This document shows positions 22,112 to 31,529 of a stretch of DNA of 64,000 nucleotides, in pieces. The DNA is from Tetmemena sp. SeJ-2015 (lineage: Eukaryota; Ciliophora; Spirotrichea; Sporadotrichida; Oxytrichidae). Below the pieces are notes generated by a model. The model saw nothing but the letters and a program-made list of their open reading frames with translations. It was not told where the DNA came from and did no database searches. The stretch lies in NCBI GenBank assembly GCA_027382625.1, contig JAJKFJ010021148.1:1-64000 (forward strand), given 5' to 3'. Made by a program: the position numbers and the translations under genes. Positions within the stretch are counted from its first letter, which is position 1. Every line of letters begins with the position of its first letter.

Positions 22112-22932
22112 GGGTGGACGGAAATGCACACCCTCCTAAATATGAGCAAAGCGCTAATAAAAATGCCCATACATTTTCAAATTAGCTAAAAATGCCAAAA
22201 AATTAAGTTATTCTGGTTTTTAAAATTTCCAAGAGGGTCATTTTTACGAATTTCAGTTTTTTTATGGTTTGATCTATTAATATTATTTATTGAATTTTAA
22301 ATTCATGTCTGATTTATGTAATGATTATATTTTATTCCCCAAAAATAACTAAGCATAATTTCATTACTTTATATTAAGTTAATTTTAAAGAGGTTATCTA
22401 CTCTATAGTAAATCCCAAGATAGCTGGATAATTTGTGAACTTATTTAAACCATGAATTGTAATGAGTATTCTTAAAAATTATACATATAATTGTAAGATC
22501 TTCTAAAGTATGCTATAAAGTTAATCAAAGAATTTGCAGAAGTGATTTTATGTTATTTCAGATATAGTGATCTTAGCTATTATATTTAATCTTGACAGAT
22601 TCTTTTTTAAATAATATTTAAGTTAAGATTGCAAAAATTTTGATAAAACAACCAAATCCCATTTAAAAAACTGAAGGGCGAATCATAATTAATATGCGTA
22701 TTAACTCTAGTATCTACGTAAGACTTTATATTAATGAGTAAAATAGAGCTCTGAAATAATTTTAAGGTCATTTCATAAAATTTGAAATGATTAATTTTGA
22801 CCCTCATGGAAATTTTGAAAGCTAAAAATTCTTAATTTTTTGGCATTTTTAGAGGATTTTGGACTAAATTATTGTTTTTTCATAAATTTGATAATATAAA
22901 TTGGGGGGGTGTGCACTTCCGTCCCCCCCCCA
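22112..22932. mobile_element. 821-bp TIR element with G-run ends and ATATTTT duplication
   Basis: ATATTTT flanks both ends (22105-22111 and 22933-22939). Copy 2 has a single ATATTTT at 58449-58455 and no element: a clean empty site. TIRs read GGG-x-GGACGGAA-x-TGCACACCC. Related copies are at 50046-50785 and about 35012-35810. The 66-codon antisense ORF at 22607 is not conserved enough to call a gene. Confidence 0.85.
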
Positions 22933-23027
22933 ATATTTTACTATTAATGAAATAAGGTATAGCAGTTAGTACGAAGGAAGGTATACATTTAAATGAATTA
23001 TATGGGCTATAGTGTCTTTGAAGAATT

Positions 23028-23410
23028 GGTCAATATAGCTGAGAATTTAATATAAAAGATAATTAAATATTAAATTAAAATGAAAACATCATAGACTATC
23101 TCATATTTGAATATTTTTTACAAAATTAGATTCACTATAAAATTCTAAGAACTTTTCATTCTTGGAACTTTATCGTAGAAGCTCTAAAAAAGCGATATAA
23201 GCGACACAAGTTTTAATAAAGTAAACATTTGGAGTATAGGGATTTATACGCATCATATCTCTCTGCTGAGAGGTGCTGAGACTGATGATTAAATAAGAAT
23301 TTCTTTTTAATTTTTTATAAGCAATCGAAAAAGCTACAGATCAGGATGGAAATCTCTGATTCAACTTTCACGAATTTAAACTCTATATTTATTATTTTAA
23401 CCAATCTCAT
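23028..23410 (+). repeat. Dispersed repeat R copy
   Basis: Starts TATAGCTGAGAATTTAAT, includes CTAAGAACTTTTCATTCTTG and CTCTGCTGAGAGGTGCTGAG, and ends ATTTATTATTTTAACCAATC. Collinear with 58545-58865. Confidence 0.7.
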
Positions 23411-23904
23411 ATTTTAATTTAATTTTATTTTTCAATAATTCTCGCTTGGTTGATAAAATTATATGAACTATATTTTGATAGCACAAAGATTCAAATTCAT
23501 AAACATAGATTAGATTATAACAATATCAAAATCTTAAGAAATCAATTAAAAACTTGCAAATAAAAATGTAGAATGTGGTTTAAATAGCCTTTGCAAAGCA
23601 GCTCATCTAAAATTTGAGCTGAGCCGATTTTAATAAAATAGGACATATCTATAATTATTTTCAGACTGGTCATTTATAACTTTTATGTTTATTAATTTTC
23701 CTGAAATCTAAAAGATATAATTTACTTAAAGGTATTGAAGCTAATGCAATATCATTACTAAACGAATTATTTATTTTTAGAGCAATCATAGAAACTTAGG
23801 TAACTATCTTCTCATTTGAAATCTTTCAAATAAACGAGCCATTATAATTTTTAGAAGAATTTTGTTCCTAGTTTTCTTAGCTCTTATGATTATGCACGAT
23901 TTGA

Positions 23905-24130
23905 AGAAATATAGCTAAGAATTAAATTAAAAAGAGTATTAAATTAATAAAAAAATTAAAAATTTTTTAATTCTTAGTACTTGAAGTGTGAGTTTTTTTT
24001 GGCTGAAATAATTACCGTCCAATTAAGAATTAAAATTTAAGGACTTTTGATCCTTGAAACTTCTTGGTAGGAATTGTATTGAAAGAGTTAACTAGGTCAT
24101 AAGTTTTTGAACTATCTAATTTCATGGTTT
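23905..24130 (+). repeat. Degenerate R copy, shared with 59925-60150
   Basis: AATATAGCTAAGAATTAAAT followed by GGACTTTTGATCCTTGAAAC and AGTTAACTAGGTCATAAG. Collinear between the two duplication copies. Confidence 0.55.
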
Positions 24131-24290
24131 ATAGTTTGTAACATCAATATCTCTTCGTAGGCGCCTCCTATTGTTATAGATGTAGAACAAACTCATTTTT
24201 ATATTTCAATAAATTATCAAATGAGCCCGATTTTCACCAACCTACTTTATAATTTAATGGCCAAAATTTAAAACTCTTCATTTATTATAT

Positions 24291-25118
24291 TATACATTTA
24301 TCGCTTGATTTTTGAAATTGTAGAAATATAATCAACTTTTGATTAGTTAACGAATAAGTAATTAATGAGTTAATGATTCCCCTAAGGGGTATTCAAGCCA
24401 GTAGTCATATAACAGTAACTAAAAAACATTTAATAGAAATTAGTAAGAAAAAATTTAAATATAGAGATTAACTATATATAACTTACTTCAGATTTAAAAA
24501 AATAGATATGGAGTTTTTTCCCCACTCTATGCCCTTGTGGGCCCTCCTGATTAATTTTCTATTTTAATAATTCCCAACCCCACCCACCACCCAAAACGTG
24601 CAAGACAACTACAAACTAGGTAAATAAATATCCTTATTAATTTCTATTGATATATTTTTAGAGATCAAGTCAAAAAAAATAAAAACTCAAAATATTTCTG
24701 GTGCAATATTAGATGGAGTTCCACAGAATAAAAATAAAGATAATCATTATTCTGAAAAACATGGAGCAAATCAAAAATTTTGTAATTATTTTTATTCCTT
24801 ACTTTGCCTTCCTTTAGGTTTTTTGCACGCCAAGGGTGGTGGGTGAGGCCTGGGAATTATTAAGATAGAAATTTAAAAAGTGGGCGTAGGATATACGAGA
24901 GAAATTCTCCATTACTAAAATTCGTAATGTGATGTAATTAATATAAGATTCTTTTATTATAATTTGAGTATATCACTTATTGGATTAAGGCTCACGTTAT
25001 ATATCTAATGAGTGAGTTTCCTAATGGCCCTATTTATTATTTTTTAATTCCCATTACGTTATTAACAACATTCTTAATATAGTTTTTACAATTTCAAAAA
25101 TCAAACGATAAATGTATA
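24291..25118. mobile_element. 828-bp foldback element with empty site in copy 2
   Basis: TATACATTTATCG at the left and CGATAAATGTATA at the right form the TIR. Inner inverted arms carry CCCACCCACCACCC / GGGTGGTGGGTG. Copy 2 reads straight through (TTATTATATTAACTTAATTC near 60290), so this inserted after the duplication, probably duplicating ATAT. Confidence 0.8.
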
Positions 25119-25177
25119 ATATTGCTTAATTCCCATTTTAATTTAAATTTCTTTAAATAATTTTTCGTTTAGCTAAA

Positions 25178-25210
<33 letters not shown>

Positions 25211-25530
25211 TTTAAATTTCTAACTTTAAATAATTTTTCGTTTAGCTAAAATATTTCAACATTTTTGTTTTGTTTGAAATTAGATACTCAAATTATGATG
25301 AAGCAACTTATATTACTTATAGTTTGGCAACTACAATGTCAATAAATAATTTATTAAATTTTAAAAATATGATAGCATCCCTTTATAATCTTATGAATTT
25401 AGTAAACTTTAATAAACTTTCTAAACTTTAAATATAAAAATAAAATAGTTTAAATAGATAGATTTAAATTTAATAAATTCATTAACATTTTATATATTTT
25501 GAGTCTATTTAATTATTTCTCATATCCCAA
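25119..25530. other. Spacer before MORN D with T homopolymer
   Basis: Contains a run of about 25 T near 25177 and a short near-repeat around TTTTTCGTTTAGCTAAA on both sides. 25255-25310 aligns with 60418-60475. No gene. Confidence 0.5.
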
Positions 25531-25534
25531 TTAG

Positions 25535-25850
25535 CAAGTAGAATACTCAGGCTCGTGGGAAAATGATTATTATCATGGTTTTGGAAAGTGTACGAGCTCA
25601 AGTGGAAATTCATACCAAGGATAGCACTAGAAGGGTAAAAGAAATGGTCAAGGTATATATATCTTTTCAAATGGTGATAAATATGAAGGTGCGATGAAGG
25701 ATAGTATGCGTCATGGAAATGGCACTATATCCATATATTTATACTTGTTTTATTTATTATCACTTATTACTGGGAAAATGGTGATATATACAAAGGCTAA
25801 TGGAGGGAAAATAAAATTTGTGGAAAAGGAGTATTTATTTTAATTTAAAT
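25535..25850 (+). CDS. MORN segment D, copy 1 (internal 38-bp IES)
   Basis: Reads QVEYSGSWENDYYHGFGK, then GNSYQGQHQKGKRNGQGIYI and NGDKYEGAMKDSMRHGNGT: three MORN units with TAG as Gln and no TGA. A CACT-flanked insert follows; removing it continues as YYWENGDIYKGQWRENKICG. The 3' end of the segment is undefined. No ATG, so it is an internal MDS. Confidence 0.75.
25723..25760 (+). other. 38-bp IES with CACT pointer
   Basis: CACT at 25723-25726 recurs at 25761-25764. Deleting 38 bases gives GGC ACT TAT TAC TGG GAA, i.e. HGNGTYYWENGDIYKG, a correctly spaced MORN repeat in frame. Left in place, the next MORN unit is read out of frame. Confidence 0.8.
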
Positions 25851-26338
25851 ATAATATATAAATGCAAATTAAATTGATTTTAATAATTCTTTAACAAGTA
25901 AAGATGTCAATTTTTTGAATTATAAATCCATTTAAATTATTATTTTGAGCTTTTTCTAAAACTTAATGAATCCTTTTATAAAATATATAACAACGATATA
26001 AAAATATTTTAGCACAGTCAAAAATATATTGTCTCGAACATAAAATGAATTATAAAAATGAAGAATATGATATAAAAATCATTATTTAATAAAAATGAAT
26101 GATTTTAAACTAAGTAAGTGTGAGATATGATTTTTAATTTATAGTTTTGGAGCGAATTATTAAATTTAATTCTTTATATTTTATTTTATGTTTTATTACA
26201 TTGAAAAGATAGTAGTAGAGATCAAATTTTGTCCTAAACAATATTTGCAGTCCTGGAGGCAAGAGGACTACAAGAGTACAAGAACGATGAGTGGTAGCTA
26301 ACGGAGGTAACTCAAAAGACAATTTGAAGACGGTCCTC

Positions 26339-26514
26339 TCAGCTATGTTCATAGTTAGGAAGCTCTGATGGATCAGTCATTCCTTTGTGTAAGAATTGGA
26401 TAGGAAGCGGAGGGTAAATGTGCTTTCTATCAGTGGCAACCCCTGCCTTTTCACTGTATTGAACAATCGAATCTAAACTGGCGCTAGGATCTGCAAGGTG
26501 AAGGAGGAGAGTAC
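26339..26514 (-). pseudogene. Coding-like minus-strand ORF interrupted by the TBE
   Basis: The minus strand reads LADPSASLDSIVQYSEKAG, VATDRKHIYPPLPIQFLHKG and MTDPSELPNYEHS before TGA at 26341-26339. Across the TBE the frame continues on the far side (30640-30670) as NFVDFLHVEEC when one ATT is kept. The plus strand is also open across the same junction, so the strand is not certain. No family recognised. Confidence 0.4.
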
Positions 26515-26517
26515 ATT

Positions 26518-26568
26518 CAAAACCCCATAATATGATAAGAAAGTGAAAATAAGTTGTGTATAATTAAT
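26518..26568. repeat. TBE left terminal inverted repeat
   Basis: Pairs with about 30586-30636: CCCCATAATATGATAAGAAA and GTGAAAATAAGT are shared in inverted orientation, after which similarity fades. Carries one C4A4-type unit against two at the right end. Confidence 0.9.
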
Positions 26569-26689
26569 TTCTTTATTAATAACTTATAATCATGCGAGTC
26601 AACGCGAAATTTTACTCAAAAAAACTACATGATCCATCCTATCTCAGTTTCATTTTGAACTCTAAGGTATGGATGTATGTCACCCTTAT

Positions 26690-27580
26690 CAGTAGTAATA
26701 GCCATTCTTCAACATCAACTCCATCGCAAAAATGTTGAGAGTGCCAGCGCGCACTATACTCTCGCAATTGAAAGTTGCTTTGCAGATGAGAAAGTTAGGA
26801 GTTGCAGCTGTTCCTCATCGCACTTCTAAGTTTCAAGATGTGCACATCAATTTATTGGATTGATCCTCAAAACTCTTCGCCATAAGCGCACTTTCAGTTT
26901 GGAGTAGCGCGCGGACGATCTTTCCATAGATAGTTTCCTTATCTCAAGATCTCTCCGTAAACTGTAGCAAACATCTATCGTCGAAATGGCATAACGTACA
27001 AAACTGTGAATGGAGTGAAGCGCGTTATAGACTTCAATAAGCCATTTTATTATATAATCTGAAATATATTTACGACTAGCTGTTCAGGTGTGAGAGGGAT
27101 AGCGCGTGAAGTTTGTATGTGGTGACGAAGCTGTGTTCACACCACAAACACCTTCATGAAGAAGAGTTGGGTCTAGAAGCACGATAACATAGAAGTTTAC
27201 GAGTAGAAAGTAAATATAACTACAAGTGCGTTACTTGCAGGAATCAGCAAAGACTCAGGCTTAGAAGCTTATGTCCTTCATCCTCGCTCTATCAAGCGAG
27301 AGCAGTATGTTGCGTTCCTTGCCTTTTAAGAAAGCTCAAGAAGAGAAGATCACAGACGGTGAGATCGTTCTACTCGTTGGACAACCTCAGCGTACACAAG
27401 ACAAAGGAAGCGAAGAAAGCATACGCTGAGTTGAACATCACTCCTGTTTTTAATGTTCCATACTCGCCAGAGTTCAACGGCATTGAGTTTACTGGAACTT
27501 AGTTAAGGGAGACACTAGAAGCTGCTGCTCTAATCACTTGATGCATGATTAGGCTATCGATACAGAGGATTTAATAGTGA
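26690..27580 (+). pseudogene. TBE transposase (IS630/Tc1 DD34E family)
   Basis: Pieces in order: an N-terminal DNA-binding-like region, NIYRRNGITYKTVNGVKRV (helix typical of Tc1 N-termini), CGDEAVFTPQT with the first catalytic Asp, KDSGLEAYVLHPRSIKREQY, DNLSVHKTKEAKKAYAELNI with the second Asp, and PYSPEFNGIEF with the Glu 34 residues later. Several frame changes (for example near 27170 and 27350) break it. Function in the family: cut-and-paste transposition and programmed excision. Confidence 0.85.
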
Positions 27581-27689
27581 GTAGTTTGTAAGAGAGTGGA
27601 AGAAGAGAAGACAAAGTTATGTTCGAGATAAGGTAGAGTGAATATTTTGGAAAAGTATTTAAGCTTAACTTAATGACTTAAGTCACGTT

Positions 27690-28140
27690 TTGCTTATCTG
27701 GGAAGAAGGGATTCAGGTTCCTTTCTCTCTTCTGTGGGGCCAGATGGACCTAGCTTCCTCAAATCTTGAAACTGCTCCCGCCATCCTTTGTGCATCTCGT
27801 CGTCCCTAAGGTTCTATAGTGATAGACGCTTGCTCACCTCGATGCTTTGTATTTTGCTTCCGTGCTCTGAATACCTTTTCTCTCTCCTTCATAAGTAGAA
27901 TGCCCAGTGCCAGGTTTCTCTACACATTTAAACTCTAAAACTTACTAGAGAAAGTAGGGATACTTCTGAAGCTGCTGCTCAAACCATTCGTCGCTTGATA
28001 ACTATTCCTTGCTTCTTTGGGTCCGTTCTCCTCTACTTAGAATCCTCTTCCTGTGTGCATCTTCCAATGATCTCTTTGAGGTACTTCTTGCACGTACAGT
28101 AGCAAGGAACGCCAAAGAAGAACTTCGTTCTGGCAACTTG
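27690..28140 (-). pseudogene. TBE small ORF, antisense
   Basis: Minus-strand frames give KKQGIVI, RDDEMH and SKRLSLY-like pieces that recur in the relics at 6740-7200 and 45690-46130. Position and orientation fit the ~22-kDa ORF of TBE elements. Strongly frameshifted; function unknown. Confidence 0.5.
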
Positions 28141-28523
28141 TTTGAGAGTTTGTTCCTTGTTAGGAGGAATAGAGCAACCTCCGGATCCCCATCGCATCGT
28201 CATACATATTAGTAACTGTGATCTCAGGATAGTTTGGGATCTCCATCATTTTAACATCGATTGTTTTGAGAGCTTTCTTCTAATCAGCAAGAATTGCTTT
28301 GAGGAAGGGGATCTTTGTTCCATACATTGTCGGAAGGAAACACCCAACTAAGATTATTGTTACTCCATATGAGAGCTTCGTACCTTGCTAAGTGAGGTAC
28401 CTGTAGAGGTTTTCTTGCTTCGGAACCTGTTGCTCAACTCTTGCGCTTCCACTCTTAATCGCTTAACATTCAGGTTTTCCACCATCTTGCTCGAGTACTC
28501 GTTGTTCTATTTTAAAATCAAAG

Positions 28524-30540
28524 TTATTATTATTGATCTAGATCCGAACGAAGCTAAAGCCTTACTATTTAATAGTGAGATCCTATAGGATGTACAAGCT
28601 GAATAGATAGAGCTAGAGAAACTAAGCGACTCAGGTGCAAGTTTGTGAAGATGGGAGCTCCTTTTTTTAATATGTGGTGGCTCATAAATTAATACTATTA
28701 TACTTAAAACTTTAATTAGTAGCAATACTAAAGTTGCTGCAAATTAATTAGTAGCAGTTCAATCGCGTTGCAATGAAATTGGTAGCAGCTATTTTTAAGC
28801 CTTTCGTGACGTTCGACATTACTAACATGGTTTGCAACGGAAAGTGATCTATGGATCGTTTTTTGGAAGCTTAATTCATCAGAATCAAGCAAAATAAGAG
28901 ATAAATATGGAGCTATCTATAATAAATAAGAAAGATGAGAAACAAGAACTGACATCTTTTGCACTCTGAAGTTTCCCGTGAGTGCTCTGCACCTAGGGAA
29001 CAGCCTCAGCTATAAATAAGTGGCGGGCTCTTCATACTTTAAAATTTGGATTTAAGATGGCAACCAACCTAGCTAGAAACAAAGTACAACCTTAGCAAAA
29101 CACAAGCTAAACTAATGTCGGAACAGCAACCAGATGCTGGGTGCACTAAGTGCAAGGGAGAGTCGAACCGATCTGAGCAAGAGATCTCTGTGCTTTAAAT
29201 TGTCAAGCCAAGAGTTTGAAGAAGTCGGGTGGGCGTTTTAAACTTATCGCTACCCTGATGCTCTCTTGTTGCTGCCGCAGAGATCAATTGAGGAGAGAAA
29301 CTTTTTGAATGCGAGTAATGTCACGACAGTTCGAATATCCTCAGAATCTCAACCTAAATCAAGGAAGTCCACTCAGACAAACTAAGATCTATATGAAAGC
29401 ATTAGAAAGTGGACGGGTCGCTATCCTTGCTTCAACTTGTGAGCAGACATTCTCTCACTCTGCTTTCCTAAGGAAACACATGGAGAAGCACATGGCTGAG
29501 TTCGTATTGAGGATAAAGAAAACTTTAAAGATGGTGCCAAGCTAAGAGGCAAGCACGATACCTTGACAAGGTTCAAATAAAGGGAAGCAAGAGGAGAAGA
29601 AGAGGAAGATTGAGTTCCTGAATCAGAAGCTAGTGTATTGGGTGTCAGTAAAGTTTCAGCTAGCTCAAAAGATCGATGCTTGAGAGATGTAACTTTGGAG
29701 GAGTGTGCTTTCAAAATTACCTCACCTTGCTGATGCGAAGCGAAGAGACACCTCATACAAGAAGAGTATGCTTACAAGATCTTCCCTTATGAATACCTTG
29801 TAAAGAAGAAAGAGAGAGGTCTTGAGGTTCGCGAACGAACTGACAGTGTTGAGAGAAGCGAGGGACAAAAACTTGAAGTACGTTCTTCATCTTGCTGGTG
29901 TTTTTATCGATCATGATTACATCGCCATTCGCCTTCCTAAATGGGAGATCACACTAAGAGAATTTCTCAGCACGAGGCGCAACAAGTACTAGCTTACTGC
30001 TATTCTCACTGACTCGTTAGAGGAGTGATGGAGTTGCATGAGTTGGGATTCGTGCACAGAGATCTCAAGCCAGAGAACATCAAGATCGGATCTACTTTGA
30101 ACCAGTCAGAGCAACTGTCATAGACTTCAACAGAGTTGTAAGAAGAGAAAAACATTGAGGAAGCATCGGTGCAAGGAACTGCAGGCTACTCCCATAGAGA
30201 ACAGACTTGGCTCAACGGTTCAGTGCAGTGGGACATTTTGGTCTATAGTTTGCAATCATACTTGAATCGATATGAAAACAGGGGAATACTAACTAGTGTG
30301 AAAAGTGAAGGAATGGAATTGGCCAAAATAAATAAATTCGCAACAAGACATTGTAAGAAAGACTACATAATCAGAACCTTTGAAAAAGTTAGTTAAACAA
30401 AGTAATAATCAAGCAACCTATGAAACCTAACACTCCAGTTATCTGAGATAGAGGAAGCACTTAACGGGAAATAATTCAGAGAATATGAGAACAGACGTCA
30501 AGGTCACCTTCCTAGAAGACTTAGATTGCCTGTTTAGGGT
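28524..30540 (+). pseudogene. TBE zinc-finger / protein-kinase ORF
   Basis: Pieces include DLDPNEAKALLFNSEILQ near 28540, a C2H2-like finger CEQTFSHSAFLRKHMEKH near 29430, then a kinase: YVLHLAGVFIDHDYIAIRLP, ELGFVHRDLKPENIKIGS (catalytic loop), VIDFNRVVRREKNIE with DFN for DFG, and GTAGYSHREQTW. This fits the ~57-kDa TBE protein. Multiple frame changes (for example near 29995 and 30120). The antisense 111-codon ORF at 29421 is a shadow. Confidence 0.8.
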
Positions 30541-30802
30541 TAAAATTTAGCATGATTATAAGTATTAATAACGAAATTAATTATACCAAGCACTTATTTT
30601 CACTTTCTTATCATATTATGGGGTTTTGGGGTTTTGATTCTTCGACGTGAAGGAAATCCACGAAGTTAAGTCAAAATCTAAAATTAGTGACAAGAAAAAT
30701 TATTAGGATTAGGATTAGAGGACGAATAAATAAACTAGCCATCTTTCTTGTAATAAAACTTATTTGATTCCATTCTCCTAATCTTCACCATAATTATGTT
30801 AA

Positions 30803-30905
30803 ATATTACGTCTGGGCTTTCACATGACGTGGTGCAACTTATCAAGGAGTTACGCCTGTGAATTAACTTTAAATCGATTAAGTTATTATATGCCTGATTA
30901 GGGGG
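30803..30905 (-). repeat. Family M fragment
   Basis: Reverse complement of 31388-31486: GGGCTTTCACATGACGTGG, CAAGGAGTTACGCCTGTG and TTATATGCCTGATTAGGG. Lies 190 bp upstream of the E element that contains the other M insert, so the two are inverted around it. Confidence 0.7.
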
Positions 30906-31092
30906 GGTATGTTAAATATTCTTAAATAGAAGCAAAAGTTTCAAATTAAGTTCAAATTAATCGCAATTAATTAATGGGATATTAATTAATAATGAATTAA
31001 AACTCTTATTTAATTGGGATTTCCCTCTCAAGATCATTGATTAACCAATGGTGTGTGTCAATTTAATTAAATCTAATCTTTTCCTATTTAAT

Positions 31093-31528
31093 ATTATCCG
31101 TTCAGCCCCTATTTTTCAAAAACTTTTGAGTTTGCTTCTGTAAGGCCTGTACGAACGAGGACGAAGTACTTGTCATCTGGGTTAAAACTTGGTACTGTAA
31201 GCGCTCCTTGTCGGCCGAGTATTGCTACAAAAATGCAAAAAAAGGTAATTTTCCAGACGTTCTCCTTCAATATCAAGAGTCGAATACAACTGCGACTAGT
31301 AAACTCTAAAGTTCAGTAAAAAGACGAAAAGCAGTGGCTACTTACTGGGCAAGCTGGCTTCCTAGCCAGTAGTGTTTAATTTATTAGGAATTAAGCATCC
31401 CTAATGGGCATATAATACTTAATCGATTTAAAGTAATTCACAGGCGGAACTCCTTGATCAGTTGTGCCACGTCACCGCGAAAGCCCATCGTCTAGCCAGT
31501 AGTGTAAAATCGGGGCTGAACGTATAAT
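31093..31528 (-). mobile_element. TIR element E, interrupted by a family M insert
   Basis: Ends CCGTTCAGCCCCTATTTTTC and AAAATCGGGGCTGAACGTA flank an asymmetric body. The body (TTGCTTCTGTAAGGCCTGTA, GAAGTACTTGTCATCTG) matches 61079-61407 in reverse orientation. A 117-bp insert (31375-31491) is flanked by 13-bp direct repeats. No ORF spans it. Confidence 0.8.
31375..31491 (+). mobile_element. 117-bp family M insertion with 13-bp direct repeats
   Basis: CTAGCCAGTAGTG stands at 31362-31374 and 31492-31504. The uninterrupted E element at 61.1 kb has a single copy of this site (CTACTGGCTAG on the other strand). So family M inserted here with a long target duplication. Confidence 0.75.
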
Positions 31529-31529
31529 A

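Larger units (their letters stand above)
3860..25860 (+). repeat. Segmental duplication, copy 1 (kinase + MORN A-D)
   Basis: Direct counterpart of 42585-62560. Collinear anchors include 3870/42600, 4588/42774 (kinase ATG), 9031/46962, 13152/47958, 15550/49850, 16930/51845, 17500/53340, 19900/56690, 21560/57880, 23490/58880, 24080/60050 and 25535/62415. The offset shrinks from about 38.2 kb to 34.3 kb and then grows to 36.9 kb as each copy gained different insertions. The left edge is near 3860 and the right edge near 25860. Region 3960-4495 is present only here. This copy carries more coding damage than copy 2. Confidence 0.85.
26518..30636 (+). mobile_element. Full-length TBE-type transposon (4,119 bp)
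   Basis: Left end CAAAACCCCATAATATGATA, right end the reverse complement with one more G4T4 unit (GGGGTTTTGGGGTTTTG). ATT flanks both sides (26515-26517, 30637-30639), fitting the ANT target of TBE elements. Size, telomere-like ends and three genes (DD34E transposase, small antisense ORF, zinc finger/kinase ORF) match Oxytricha TBE1. All three ORFs carry frameshifts here. TBE transposases are thought to help DNA elimination in the developing macronucleus. Confidence 0.95.

Noticed and set aside
29421..29756. 111-codon minus-strand ORF
   Set aside because: Antisense shadow of the TBE zinc-finger/kinase ORF, which has recognisable motifs on the plus strand.
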